Of a stretch of 6,114 nucleotides of DNA, positions 1-6,033 are shown in pieces. Origin of the DNA: Bacillota bacterium (lineage in GTDB: Bacteria > Bacillota > Bacilli > Bacillales_B > DSM-18226); assembly GCA_030705665.1 (NCBI GenBank), contig JAUZQA010000260.1:1-6114 (forward strand), given 5' to 3'. The stretch's first letter is position 1; every line of letters starts with the position of its first letter. The notes beneath the pieces were generated by a model, which worked only from the letters and a program-made list of their open reading frames with translations, was not told the origin of the DNA and ran no database searches. The translations under genes were made by a program, and so were the position numbers.

Positions 1-87
1 AATGTCATTCATATTTTTAAATTGCTCTTTTTGTTCATCACGATAGATCTGTGCTTTGTCGTGTACACAACCAATAAATCCACACAT
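1..87 (-). CDS. asnB: Asparagine synthetase (glutamine-hydrolysing), N-terminal fragment cut by the window edge
   Basis: Only the first 29 codons are inside the window; the gene continues leftward. The translation begins MCGFIGCVHD. This is the N-terminus of a class II (Ntn-type) glutamine amidotransferase: after removal of Met, the Cys becomes the N-terminal nucleophile that hydrolyses glutamine, and the GFIG that follows is the usual first beta strand. In AsnB the released ammonia is used to amidate an aspartyl-AMP intermediate to asparagine in the cytoplasm. The ATG at 85-87 is preceded by GGAG and AGGTGA, 8 nt away. The choice of asnB over other class II amidotransferases (glmS, purF, gltB) rests on position: asnB lies just downstream of metK in Bacillus. 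A terminator at 281-318 separates it from metK, so it probably has its own promoter. The identity of the amidotransferase domain is firm; the asnB assignment is likely but inferred. Confidence 0.85.
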   Translation of the reverse strand, partial: MCGFIGCVHDKAQIYRDEQKEQFKNMNDI

Positions 88-95
88 TATGTACG

Positions 96-106
96 TCACC
101 TACTCC
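96..106 (-). promoter_or_regulatory. Ribosome binding site of asnB
   Basis: On the minus strand GGAG (106-103) is followed by AGGTGA (101-96), which ends 8 nt before the ATG at 87. The pair supports the chosen start of the cut asnB gene. Confidence 0.7.
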
Positions 107-114
107 GTTTCAAC

Positions 115-120
115 ATTATA
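115..120 (-). promoter_or_regulatory. Possible -10 element of an asnB promoter
   Basis: A perfect TATAAT lies on the minus strand, about 28 nt before the asnB start. It would give a very short leader of roughly 20 nt. No convincing -35 is present 16-18 bp upstream, where the sequence is only a T-rich run. The region is AT-rich, so chance is a real possibility. A 6-bp perfect inverted repeat (GTATTA/TAATAC, 133-148) sits where the -35 would be. Confidence 0.3.
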
Positions 121-280
121 TTAACTTCATTTGTATTAAAAATAATACTTTCTTATACTATCACTAATCATCGAAAAATGGCACTGATAACCGTAAGGAA
201 ATTCATGCCTCAAAGGAAGTTTACACTCTTTTCTCCCAAGTTAAACCAAAGTTTACTTAACCTACTAAATAGAAAGATAA

Positions 281-318
281 AAAAAGGGAGTTACACTTTT
301 CAATGCAACTCCCTTTTT
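281..318 (-). terminator. Intrinsic terminator of metK
   Basis: A perfect 12-bp stem, AAAAAGGGAGTT (281-292) against AACTCCCTTTTT (307-318), has a 14-nt loop. Read on the minus strand it is followed by seven T residues (285-279). It begins 6 nt past the metK stop codon and separates metK from asnB. The plus-strand reading also ends in T residues, so it could work in both directions, but no plus-strand gene needs it. Confidence 0.9.
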
Positions 319-324
319 AATTAT

Positions 325-1527
325 TTATTTGTTTAGTGACTGTTCGCGCAGTGCTTCTGCTTTATCTGTTCTTTCCCACGGAAGGTCAACATCCGTACGA
401 CCAAAATGTCCGTAAGCAGCTGTTTGCTTGTAGATCGGACGGCGAAGGTCAAGCATGTTGATGATGCCTGCTGGACGAAGGTCGAAGTTTGCACTTACAA
501 GATCGACTAATACGTCTTCGCTCACTTTTCCAGTTCCGAAAGTATCAACAGAAATTGAAACCGGCTTTGCTACGCCAATTGCATAAGCAAGCTGAACTTC
601 AACTTTGTCTGCAAGGCCTGCTGCTACGATGTTTTTCGCAACGTAACGAGCTGCATAAGCGGCAGAACGGTCAACTTTTGTAGGATCCTTACCAGAGAAT
701 GCACCACCGCCGTGGCGAGCGTATCCGCCGTACGTATCAACGATGATTTTGCGTCCAGTAAGACCTGCATCACCTTGTGGTCCGCCGATTACGAAACGGC
801 CAGTAGGGTTGATGAAGTATTTTGTATTTTCATCGATTAATTCCTGAGGAACAACCGGGTTGATGACATGCTCTTTCAAATTGCGTTGAATTTGCTCAAG
901 CGCGATTTCTGGGTGATGCTGAGTGGAAATAACGATTGTGTCGATACGTACCGGCTTGTCGTTTTCATCATACTCAACTGTCACCTGCGTTTTTCCATCT
1001 GGACGAAGGTAAGGAAGGATTTCTTCTTTACGAACTTCTGTCAGGCGGCGAGCCAATTTGTGCGCCAAAGAGATTGGCAATGGCATTAATTCTTTCGTTT
1101 CATTACAAGCAAAACCGAACATCAAGCCTTGGTCACCAGCTCCGATTGCTTCGATTTCCTCGTCGGACATTTTGCCTTCACGTGCTTCTAGGGCCTGGTC
1201 AACACCCATTGCGATGTCAGCAGACTGCTCATCGATTGACGTTAAAACTGCGCAAGTTTCGGAGTCAAAGCCGTATTTTGCACGGTTGTAACCGATGTTT
1301 TTAATCGTTTCGCGAACGATCTTTGGAATATCCACATATGTGGAAGTTGTAATTTCCCCGGCTACAAGCACAAGGCCAGTTGTTACAGACGTTTCCGCCG
1401 CAACCCTTGCATTCGCATCCTTTGCTAAAATTGCATCTAAAATGGAATCAGAAATCTGGTCACAAATCTTATCTGGATGACCTTCAGTTACTGATTCAGA
1501 AGTGAACAAACGACGTTTTGTTGACAT
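325..1527 (-). CDS. metK: S-adenosylmethionine synthetase (methionine adenosyltransferase)
   Basis: This 400-aa cytoplasmic enzyme makes S-adenosylmethionine from methionine and ATP, releasing phosphate and pyrophosphate. Recognised motifs are the N-terminal substrate segment SVTEGHPDK (residues 12-20, with His17 and Asp19), the mobile-loop region around [12 protein letters not shown] (98-109), family signature 1 [10 protein letters not shown] (129-138) and the glycine-rich signature 2 GGGAFSGKD (273-281, including the active-site Lys). The length is typical of bacterial MetK. The ATG at 1525-1527 is chosen because AGGAGG (1540-1535) lies 7 nt upstream and the protein then starts [13 protein letters not shown], as in Bacillus homologues. 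An in-frame ATG 48 nt further upstream lies before this RBS and would add 16 unrelated residues. Expression is very probably controlled by the SAM-I riboswitch at 1783-1921, a product-feedback loop. No defect is seen. Confidence 0.98.
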   Translation of the reverse strand: MSTKRRLFTSESVTEGHPDKICDQISDSILDAILAKDANARVAAETSVTTGLVLVAGEITTSTYVDIPKIVRETIKNIGYNRAKYGFDSETCAVLTSIDEQSADIAMGVDQALEAREGKMSDEEIEAIGAGDQGLMFGFACNETKELMPLPISLAHKLARRLTEVRKEEILPYLRPDGKTQVTVEYDENDKPVRIDTIVISTQHHPEIALEQIQRNLKEHVINPVVPQELIDENTKYFINPTGRFVIGGPQGDAGLTGRKIIVDTYGGYARHGGGAFSGKDPTKVDRSAAYAARYVAKNIVAAGLADKVEVQLAYAIGVAKPVSISVDTFGTGKVSEDVLVDLVSANFDLRPAGIINMLDLRRPIYKQTAAYGHFGRTDVDLPWERTDKAEALREQSLNK

Positions 1528-1724
1528 CTGAATTCCTCCTAAAATGAAATAAAATGAGGATCTTGGAAGAACCAATTACCTCAGTTTGATACGGAACTCA
1601 TTTCCCTTAATAGTATGTATAAACAAGGAATTTTTATGAACCTCTTACAAAAGCTCTCTTAATATATGCAAACGACAAAGGCGTTGCGCCAATTTAACGA
1701 ACGAACGTCCACTACACTGAACGC
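1528..1724 (-). other. Long leader segment between the riboswitch terminator and metK
   Basis: About 197 nt of transcribed but apparently non-coding RNA lie between the attenuator and the metK start. It holds no convincing open reading frame with a ribosome binding site; a six-codon ATG frame near 1600 has poor RBS spacing. Visible structure is limited to short hairpins, such as GGCG/CGCC at 1680-1690 and GCGTT (1681-1685) with AACGC (1720-1724). A weak promoter-like pair, TTCATA (1640-1635) and CATACT (1617-1612) with a 17-bp spacer, matches the sigma-A consensus at 4/6 and 4/6. It could start metK transcripts downstream of the riboswitch, but this is speculative. Confidence 0.5.
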
Positions 1725-1752
1725 AAAAAAGCCCTTCCATAATGAGGAAAGG
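1725..1752 (-). terminator. SAM-riboswitch-controlled attenuator of metK
   Basis: Read on the minus strand, CCTTTCC (1752-1746) pairs with GGAAGGG (1738-1732), seven pairs including one G-U, around a 7-nt loop. C and then TTTTTT (1730-1725) follow. The hairpin is 31 nt downstream of the aptamer P1 helix. Its 5' arm, extended as CCTTTCCTC (1752-1744), can instead pair with GAG-U-GAAAGG (1785-1776) with a single U bulge. That alternative helix consumes three bases of the 3' strand of P1, so antiterminator and SAM-bound aptamer exclude each other. Termination is therefore expected when SAM is high. Confidence 0.9.
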
Positions 1753-1782
1753 TTGAAAGCACATTGATTCTCTCGCCTTTCA

Positions 1783-1921
1783 CTCTTATCGTTCAAGGTC
1801 TAGCCTTGCATCAGGTTTAGCACCTTTGCTCCGAAAATGTTCCTTATATATAAAGATTCATTTCCATCGTCAGGTTGCTGGGTTTCATTGGGCCTGTCCC
1901 TCCACCAGCTCGGGATAAGAG
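1783..1921 (-). ncRNA. SAM-I (S-box) riboswitch aptamer in the metK leader
   Basis: On the minus strand the P1 helix is formed by CTCTTATC (1921-1914) and GATAAGAG (1790-1783). Inside it the conserved S-box core is clear: GGTGGAGGGA, then GGCCCAATGAAACCC, then AGCAACC, and later AGGTGCTAAACCTG. P2 is GCTGG with CCAGC. P3 includes GGAAATG with CATTTTC and an extended AT-rich arm. P4 is CAAGG (1808-1804) with CCTTG (1798-1794) and a 5-nt loop. The family binds S-adenosylmethionine and causes premature termination in Gram-positive methionine and SAM genes. Here it precedes metK, so the SAM-producing enzyme is under feedback from its own product. All main helices and core segments are present, so it looks functional. 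Confidence 0.97.
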
Positions 1922-1940
1922 AGTATCCGTTCAAATTAAA

Positions 1941-1970
1941 ATCATAACGTACGATTATCTAAACTGTCAA
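1941..1970 (-). promoter_or_regulatory. Sigma-A promoter of the metK leader
   Basis: On the minus strand a perfect -35 TTGACA (1970-1965) and a -10 TATGAT (1946-1941, 5/6) are separated by 18 bp. Transcription would start near 1934, about 13 nt before the riboswitch P1 helix, as expected for an S-box leader. The promoter looks strong, with regulation left to the riboswitch. Confidence 0.85.
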
Positions 1971-2067
1971 TCTTTTTTTCGAAATTTAGAAGAAAAGCTC
2001 CTATATATTCAAATATTTGATTTTTTAAATAAATTCAATATATTCGCTGAAATTTTTATAATTAGTA

Positions 2068-2095
2068 TAGACTATTTCTTTCAATGTGTTATACT
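2068..2095 (+). promoter_or_regulatory. Probable sigma-A promoter of pckA
   Basis: A -10 TATACT (2090-2095) is preceded by an extended-10 TG (2087-2088). A -35 TAGACT (2068-2073, 4/6) lies 16 bp upstream. Transcription would start near 2102, giving a leader of about 50 nt before pckA. An alternative -10, a perfect TATAAT at 2108-2113, has no good -35 and is less likely. Confidence 0.6.
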
Positions 2096-2109
2096 GTTTA
2101 TATCATATA
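2085..2109 (+). promoter_or_regulatory. Candidate CcpN operator pair overlapping the pckA promoter
   Basis: TGTGTTATACT (2085-2095) fits in all 11 positions the motif TRTGHYATAYW, which I recall as the binding pattern of CcpN, the repressor of gluconeogenic genes during glycolysis in Bacillus. TATATCATATA (2099-2109) fits in 10 of 11 positions, starting 14 bp further on. The first covers the -10 element; the second covers the expected transcription start. CcpN control of pckA and gapB is known in B. subtilis. That these particular sites are used is inference, and the AT-rich context raises the chance of a random match for the second site. Confidence 0.6.
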
Positions 2110-2132
2110 TAATTCATTAAAAATCAATGGAA

Positions 2133-2140
2133 AAGGATGG
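2133..2140 (+). promoter_or_regulatory. Ribosome binding site of pckA
   Basis: AAGGATGG lies 10 nt before the ATG at 2151. It departs by one inserted base from an ideal AAGGAGG and the spacing is on the long side, so initiation may be only moderate. Confidence 0.65.
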
Positions 2141-2150
2141 TAGTCATTAA

Positions 2151-3734
2151 ATGAATTCCACGCATACTGAAGATGGACTAAATAGTTTACTAGCTAAAGA
2201 GAATGTCCATGTCCAATTATCTGTTCCACAATTAGTCGAAAAGATACTAAGCCGCAATGAAGCAACCTTAACTTCCACAGGTGCAATTCGAGTTTCAACA
2301 GGAAAGTATACGGGTCGGTCTCCGAAAGATAAATTTATTGTTGAAGAACCGTCAACAAAAGATAAAATCGGCTGGGAAACAAACCAAAGGATCTCGCAAG
2401 AAAACTTCTCAAAATTATATGATAAAGTTCTTGCTTATTTAAATGAAAAAGAAGAAATCTTTGTATTTAATGGTTTTGCTGGTGCCGATAAAAAATCGCA
2501 ATTACCAATTCAAGTTATTAATGAATATGCGTGGCATAATTTGTTTGTACACCAATTATTTATTCGCCCTGACGAAGAAGAACTAAATTCCCATAATCCT
2601 GGATTCACGGTTATTACAGCACCTAATTTTAAAGCAGATCCAAGCGTGGACGGTACCAATTCCGAGACATTTATCATCATTTCATTTGAGAGAAGAACTG
2701 TTTTAATTGGCGGAACGGAATATGCCGGTGAAATGAAAAAATCGATCTTCTCAGTTATGAACTTCCTTCTTCCTGAAAATAATATTTTATCGATGCATTG
2801 TTCAGCAAATGTTGGTGCTGAAGGGGATGTTGCCTTATTCTTCGGTCTTTCGGGAACAGGAAAAACTACTCTATCGGCTGACCCTAACCGTAAGCTGATT
2901 GGTGATGATGAGCACGGCTGGTCCCAGCATGGCGTCTTTAATATTGAAGGCGGATGCTATGCAAAAACGATTAACCTTTCTCGTGAAAAAGAACCGCAAA
3001 TCTTTGATGCGATTAAATTTGGCACCGTTCTTGAAAACGTCATTATTGATCCTGAAACAAGGGTTGCTGACTACGATAACGGTGAATTAACGGAAAATAC
3101 GCGTGCAGCATATCCGTTGCAAGCACTTGATAATATTGTTGATCCAAGCATCGCTGGTCATCCAAATACAGTTGTCTTCTTAACTGCAGATGCATTCGGA
3201 GTATTGCCTCCAATCTCTAAATTGACAAGGGAACAAGCAATGTATCATTTCTTGAGCGGATATACTTCTAAACTTGCAGGTACAGAGCGCGGGGTTACAT
3301 CTCCAGAAGCAACATTCTCAACCTGCTTTGGTGCTCCATTCCTGCCGCTTCCTGCAACTCGTTATGCAGAAATGCTTGGCCAGAAGGTACTAGAGCATAA
3401 TGCAAATGTGTTCCTTGTTAACACAGGATGGACTGGCGGCGAATACGGCGTTGGCAGCCGTATGAAGCTATCGTATACAAGAGCAATGGTTCAAGCTGCA
3501 CTTGAAGGTGAATTAAATAATGTTGAAACGGTTCAGGATGAAATCTTTGGCCTGAATATCCCAGTTCATGTTACAGGCGTTCCGGATGAAGTTCTTCAGC
3601 CGCAAAAAACATGGTCTGACAAAAACGCCTACGAAGAAAAAGCTAAAGAACTAGCAGCTAAATTCCGTGACAACTTCAAAAAGTTCGCTGATGTTTCTGC
3701 AGAGATTGCCGAAAAAGGCGCACCTTTAAAATAA
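2151..3734 (+). CDS. pckA: Phosphoenolpyruvate carboxykinase (ATP)
   Basis: This 527-aa cytoplasmic enzyme converts oxaloacetate and ATP to phosphoenolpyruvate, CO2 and ADP, the first committed step of gluconeogenesis from TCA-cycle intermediates. Visible motifs include TGRSPKDKF (54-62, oxaloacetate-binding Arg56) and YAGEMKKS (191-198, with Tyr191 and metal/substrate-binding Lys196-Lys197). MHCSANVG (215-222) supplies metal ligand His216, the P-loop GLSGTGKTT (232-240) has Lys238 and Thr239, and LIGDDEHGW (249-257) holds the metal-binding Asp pair 252-253. TENTRAAYP (314-322) has Arg318. Every catalytic residue expected from the E. coli enzyme is present. The length equals, as I recall it, that of B. 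subtilis PckA, and the start MNS matches it. It is transcribed alone: metK is divergent upstream and a strong terminator follows 13 nt after the stop. CcpN-like sites at 2085-2109 suggest repression on glucose. Confidence 0.98.
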   Translation: MNSTHTEDGLNSLLAKENVHVQLSVPQLVEKILSRNEATLTSTGAIRVSTGKYTGRSPKDKFIVEEPSTKDKIGWETNQRISQENFSKLYDKVLAYLNEKEEIFVFNGFAGADKKSQLPIQVINEYAWHNLFVHQLFIRPDEEELNSHNPGFTVITAPNFKADPSVDGTNSETFIIISFERRTVLIGGTEYAGEMKKSIFSVMNFLLPENNILSMHCSANVGAEGDVALFFGLSGTGKTTLSADPNRKLIGDDEHGWSQHGVFNIEGGCYAKTINLSREKEPQIFDAIKFGTVLENVIIDPETRVADYDNGELTENTRAAYPLQALDNIVDPSIAGHPNTVVFLTADAFGVLPPISKLTREQAMYHFLSGYTSKLAGTERGVTSPEATFSTCFGAPFLPLPATRYAEMLGQKVLEHNANVFLVNTGWTGGEYGVGSRMKLSYTRAMVQAALEGELNNVETVQDEIFGLNIPVHVTGVPDEVLQPQKTWSDKNAYEEKAKELAAKFRDNFKKFADVSAEIAEKGAPLK

Positions 3735-3747
3735 TTAGTATGACTTA

Positions 3748-3782
3748 AAAAAAACCTTATCACATGCTGATAAGGTTTTTTT
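3748..3782. terminator. Bidirectional terminator between pckA and ytmB
   Basis: A perfect 15-bp stem pairs AAAAAAACCTTATCA (3748-3762) with TGATAAGGTTTTTTT (3768-3782) around a 5-nt loop (3763-3767). Both strands end in runs of T, so the hairpin can stop pckA transcripts on the plus strand and the converging ytmA-ytmB transcript on the minus strand, whose stop codon is at 3791. Confidence 0.93.
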
Positions 3783-3790
3783 GAGTCTAA

Positions 3791-4033
3791 TTAATTTGTT
3801 GAATTTAACGAGACTAATTGATAGGTGATAAACGTGGATTGATTCTGCCATTCCACTTTTTTGATGATGCCTGTCCCATGTGAATCACCATCGATTTCTT
3901 TTCTTACATCCACAGGAATGTCGATGGGGTATAATCGGTAACCTTTCTTTTCTAAGTAAAAAAGATTTTCTTCCAGCCTTTTTTCACGACCCTTGGTCAC
4001 GATCATTGTGTTTAATTCAAGAGGCATTCCCAT
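3791..4033 (-). CDS. ytmB: YtmB-like small conserved protein (DUF2584 type), function unknown
   Basis: This 80-aa soluble protein has no signal peptide or membrane segment. It starts MGMPLELNTMIVTKG, is charged in the middle, has a proline-containing stretch IDIPVDV (39-45), and ends in a likely beta strand (STFITYQLVSL). The start shown is the second of three closely spaced in-frame ATGs (4039, 4033, 4027). GAGGAG (4047-4042) lies 8 nt before the ATG at 4033, but only 2 nt before the one at 4039. The resulting length is what I recall for B. subtilis YtmB. It is the second gene of a minus-strand pair, 39 nt after the ytmA stop, and ends at the shared terminator with pckA. I recognise the protein from family and gene order; no biochemical role can be inferred. 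Confidence 0.87.
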   Translation of the reverse strand: MGMPLELNTMIVTKGREKRLEENLFYLEKKGYRLYPIDIPVDVRKEIDGDSHGTGIIKKVEWQNQSTFITYQLVSLNSTN

Positions 4034-4041
4034 TGGCATCG

Positions 4042-4047
4042 CTCCTC
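4042..4047 (-). promoter_or_regulatory. Ribosome binding site deciding the ytmB start
   Basis: GAGGAG on the minus strand lies 8 nt before the ATG at 4033 and only 2 nt before the ATG at 4039. Normal spacing therefore favours the shorter 80-residue product. Confidence 0.75.
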
Positions 4048-4072
4048 TAATATGTTTGTCTATATTTTACCA

Positions 4073-4861
4073 TTAAACCTTGTGCAATTTCATCCACGTT
4101 GTTAAATCGGTGACAACTCTTCTATTAATTTGCGGCGGAAAATAATGTGTAAATTCGTTAAAGTACCAGCTTTCAACTGGTTTTTGTAAGGCTTTCAGAC
4201 GATTTTCAAGGAGATAGGCATGCCCTACCGACACATTTTGATCCTTAACGCCATGGATAATGAGAACAGGAGCCGTTATTTTTTCTAATTGATAAAGCGG
4301 CGTGCGCTCCTCATATTTTTCCGGATATTTCTTAGGAGTCCCGCCAATGACCCTTTTCATCATTCTTCTTAAATCCTTTCGTTCCAGGTAGGTCAATGAC
4401 ATATCACTAACACCGCCCCACGTCACGACACTTGCCGTCTCAGGAAAGCAGATCGCTGTCCACAAAGCCATAACACCGCCACGAGAAAATCCAAAAACGT
4501 GAATGTTTTTTATTCCCGAAAGTGACTTTAATAAGATATAAGCCGAGATGGCATCTTCGCGGTCCTCTCCGCCAAAATCTTCGTTCCCTTCCCCGCCTTG
4601 ATTTCCTCGATAAAAAGGGGCAAACACGATAAATCCTTCGGAGGCAAACTGGGCAATCCTTGCAGGGCGCACCATGCCTACACTTTTTATTCCGCCTCTT
4701 AGGTAAAGAAATCCATCCGAAGTTTTTTCATACTTTGGCACAGCAAGCAATCCTTTTACCCTAAGACCATTTGAATAGTATGTAATAAGAGTTAATTCTA
4801 CATTAGGATTTGGGGATGGAAACCTGTGTCTGGCAATCATGGTACCATTCTCTTGAAACAT
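4073..4861 (-). CDS. ytmA: Alpha/beta hydrolase of the prolyl oligopeptidase-like (S9) type, YtmA-like
   Basis: This 262-aa cytoplasmic protein lacks a signal peptide. The nucleophile elbow is GFSRGG (124-129), giving Ser126. The acid is Asp207 in IHGVKDQNV (202-210) and the base His239 in FTHYF, so the full Ser-Asp-His triad is present in the usual order and spacing. LYLRGG (52-57) supplies the oxyanion-hole region, and APFYRGNQGG (81-90) is the typical S9-like segment after the third strand. Without the N-terminal beta-propeller of true oligopeptidases it resembles dienelactone hydrolase-like esterases or peptidases; the substrate is unknown. The ATG at 4861 has AAGGGGGTG (4876-4868) 6 nt upstream. 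A second in-frame ATG at residue 8 gives a length nearer to B. subtilis YtmA but has a poor RBS. It leads the ytmA-ytmB pair and is divergent from ytlA. Confidence 0.9.
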   Translation of the reverse strand: MFQENGTMIARHRFPSPNPNVELTLITYYSNGLRVKGLLAVPKYEKTSDGFLYLRGGIKSVGMVRPARIAQFASEGFIVFAPFYRGNQGGEGNEDFGGEDREDAISAYILLKSLSGIKNIHVFGFSRGGVMALWTAICFPETASVVTWGGVSDMSLTYLERKDLRRMMKRVIGGTPKKYPEKYEERTPLYQLEKITAPVLIIHGVKDQNVSVGHAYLLENRLKALQKPVESWYFNEFTHYFPPQINRRVVTDLTTWMKLHKV

Positions 4862-4867
4862 CTTTTA

Positions 4868-4876
4868 CACCCCCTT
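4868..4876 (-). promoter_or_regulatory. Ribosome binding site of ytmA
   Basis: AAGGGGGTG on the minus strand ends 6 nt before the ATG at 4861. It differs from the perfect AAGGAGGTG only by a G that can wobble-pair with the anti-SD uridine. It supports the longer ytmA start. Confidence 0.65.
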
Positions 4877-4950
4877 TTGATTTTTTTAAATGGGCAAACA
4901 CACATTTTTATCCAGATCATACGATATTTTAGGCAACTTACCGCCCAGAA

Positions 4951-4959
4951 AAAGGAGGT
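4951..4959 (+). promoter_or_regulatory. Ribosome binding site of ytlA
   Basis: AAAGGAGGT is a near-perfect Shine-Dalgarno sequence 10 nt before the ATG at 4970. It rules out an upstream in-frame ATG at 4826, which would remove the signal peptide from the N-terminus. The 108-nt gap between ytmA and ytlA must hold both divergent promoters, but no pair of -35/-10 boxes stands out on either strand. Confidence 0.85.
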
Positions 4960-4969
4960 TTTCAATCCT

Positions 4970-6004
4970 ATGAAAAAATCACTTAAAGTCAGTATAACCA
5001 TTGTATTCTCCGCACTTCTTATTTTTTCTTTAGCAGCATGCAGCAGCACCAATAACCAGTCCACTAAGACTCAGCCAGCGAAGCAAGAGGTTCAAACAGT
5101 CCGCATTGCCGAGGTTACCCGCTCCATCTTCTATGCTCCCATGTATGTGGCATTATCCAAGGGATTTTTTAAAGATGAAGGACTTGATGTGAAACTTACG
5201 ACTGTTCCCGGCGGGGACAAAACGATGACAGCCCTGATCTCTGGGGGTGCTGATGTCGCACTTGTTGGATCAGAAACATCCATCTATGTTTATTCCCAAG
5301 GCTCAAATGACCCGGTTCTAAATTTTGCCGCGTTAACTCAGACTGATGGTACATTCCTTGTTTCCCGAAAAAAACTGGATCATTTTTCATGGCAAGAATT
5401 AAAAGGCTCAACCTTTTTAGGTCAGCGAAAAGGCGGCATGCCGCAAATGGTTGGTGAATACGTTTTAAAACAGCACGGAATTGATCCTCACAAAGATTTG
5501 AACCTTATCCAAAACATTGATTTTGCGAACATTTCAACTGCTTTTGCCTCAGGGACAGGGGATTATGTGCAGCTATTCGAGCCAACTGCCAGCATTTTTG
5601 AAAAAGAAGGTAAAGGATATATTGTGGCTTCATTTGGAACAGATTCAGGCCGCGTTCCGTATACATCTTTTATGGCAAAACAAAGCTTTTTGCAAAAGAA
5701 CCCAGCAACCGCTGAAAAATTCACAAGCGCCATCTACAAAGCACAGCAATGGGTTGATTCCCATACCCCAAAAGAAACAGCTCAAGCGATTCAGCCATAT
5801 TTCCCCGACACAGATTTAAGCATAATGGAATCAGCAGTTAACCGTTATAAAAGCCAGGGTTCTTATGCCACCAACCCTATTATTGATCCAAAGGCATGGG
5901 ATAACCTGCAGAACATTATGAACGACGCAGGATCACTGCCAAAACGCGTTGACTATAACACACTCGTAAATACAAAAATTGCAAAAAAAGTCAGCCAAAA
6001 TTAA
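4970..6004 (+). CDS. ytlA: ABC transporter solute-binding lipoprotein, NMT1/SsuA type (YtlA-like)
   Basis: This 344-aa extracellular lipoprotein is anchored to the outer face of the membrane. The signal peptide has a KKSLK n-region, a hydrophobic stretch (7-20) and the lipobox LAAC (21-24) with lipidated Cys24, followed by a Ser/Thr/Gln/Asn-rich linker to about residue 42. The mature domain looks like the NMT1/THI5-SsuA family of type II periplasmic binding proteins. Its features are FYAPMYVALSKGFF (54-67), a downstream GLDV strand, the ISGGADVALVG segment (90-100) that usually contacts ligand, and the interdomain segment WQELKGSTFLG (141-151). Members bind aliphatic sulfonates, taurine, nitrate, or pyrimidine precursors of thiamine; the ligand here cannot be read from the sequence. 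It is followed after 29 nt by the ATPase gene ytlC, so it forms a transporter operon. No TPP riboswitch or S-box precedes it. Confidence 0.92.
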   Translation: MKKSLKVSITIVFSALLIFSLAACSSTNNQSTKTQPAKQEVQTVRIAEVTRSIFYAPMYVALSKGFFKDEGLDVKLTTVPGGDKTMTALISGGADVALVGSETSIYVYSQGSNDPVLNFAALTQTDGTFLVSRKKLDHFSWQELKGSTFLGQRKGGMPQMVGEYVLKQHGIDPHKDLNLIQNIDFANISTAFASGTGDYVQLFEPTASIFEKEGKGYIVASFGTDSGRVPYTSFMAKQSFLQKNPATAEKFTSAIYKAQQWVDSHTPKETAQAIQPYFPDTDLSIMESAVNRYKSQGSYATNPIIDPKAWDNLQNIMNDAGSLPKRVDYNTLVNTKIAKKVSQN

Positions 6005-6017
6005 TTTAAAACAACAT

Positions 6018-6025
6018 AAGGGAGG
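6018..6025 (+). promoter_or_regulatory. Ribosome binding site deciding the ytlC TTG start
   Basis: AAGGGAGG lies 8 nt before the TTG at 6034, ideal spacing for a non-ATG start. No ATG or GTG with comparable spacing exists. Confidence 0.8.
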
Positions 6026-6033
6026 CCTGTCTT

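Noticed and set aside
22..336. A 104-codon plus-strand open frame at the left edge
   Set aside because: It overlaps the asnB start, its regulatory region and the metK terminator hairpin. It has no RBS or recognisable family, and its hydrophobic look comes from AT-rich DNA.
936..1304. Plus-strand open frames inside metK (also 489-683, 868-1089, 1058-1291 and 1295-1480)
   Set aside because: All lie antisense to the strongly conserved metK coding sequence, without RBS or family resemblance; they are shadows of codon use on the other strand.
1528..1575. N-terminal extension of metK to an upstream ATG at 1575
   Set aside because: The AGGAGG at 1540-1535 lies inside this extension, 7 nt before the ATG at 1527, and the extra 16 residues do not look like MetK.
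1680..1724. Short hairpins (GGCG/CGCC, GCGTT/AACGC) in the metK leader as a second terminator
   Set aside because: The stems are only 4-5 bp and no T run follows.
1875..2120. An 81-codon plus-strand frame across the riboswitch and the pckA promoter
   Set aside because: It runs antisense through the SAM-I core and over both promoters, ends before pckA, and reads as translated AT-rich intergenic DNA.
2899..3090. A 63-codon plus-strand frame within pckA
   Set aside because: It is an out-of-frame shadow of pckA with no RBS.
4862..4969. TPP riboswitch or other leader element upstream of ytlA
   Set aside because: The 108-nt gap contains no THI-box or S-box core, and no terminator hairpin before the RBS.
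5196..5411. Minus- and plus-strand frames within ytlA (5196-5411 minus, 5517-5819 plus) and across its signal peptide (4837-5064 minus)
   Set aside because: They overlap the convincing lipoprotein gene in other frames and have no homology signal or RBS.
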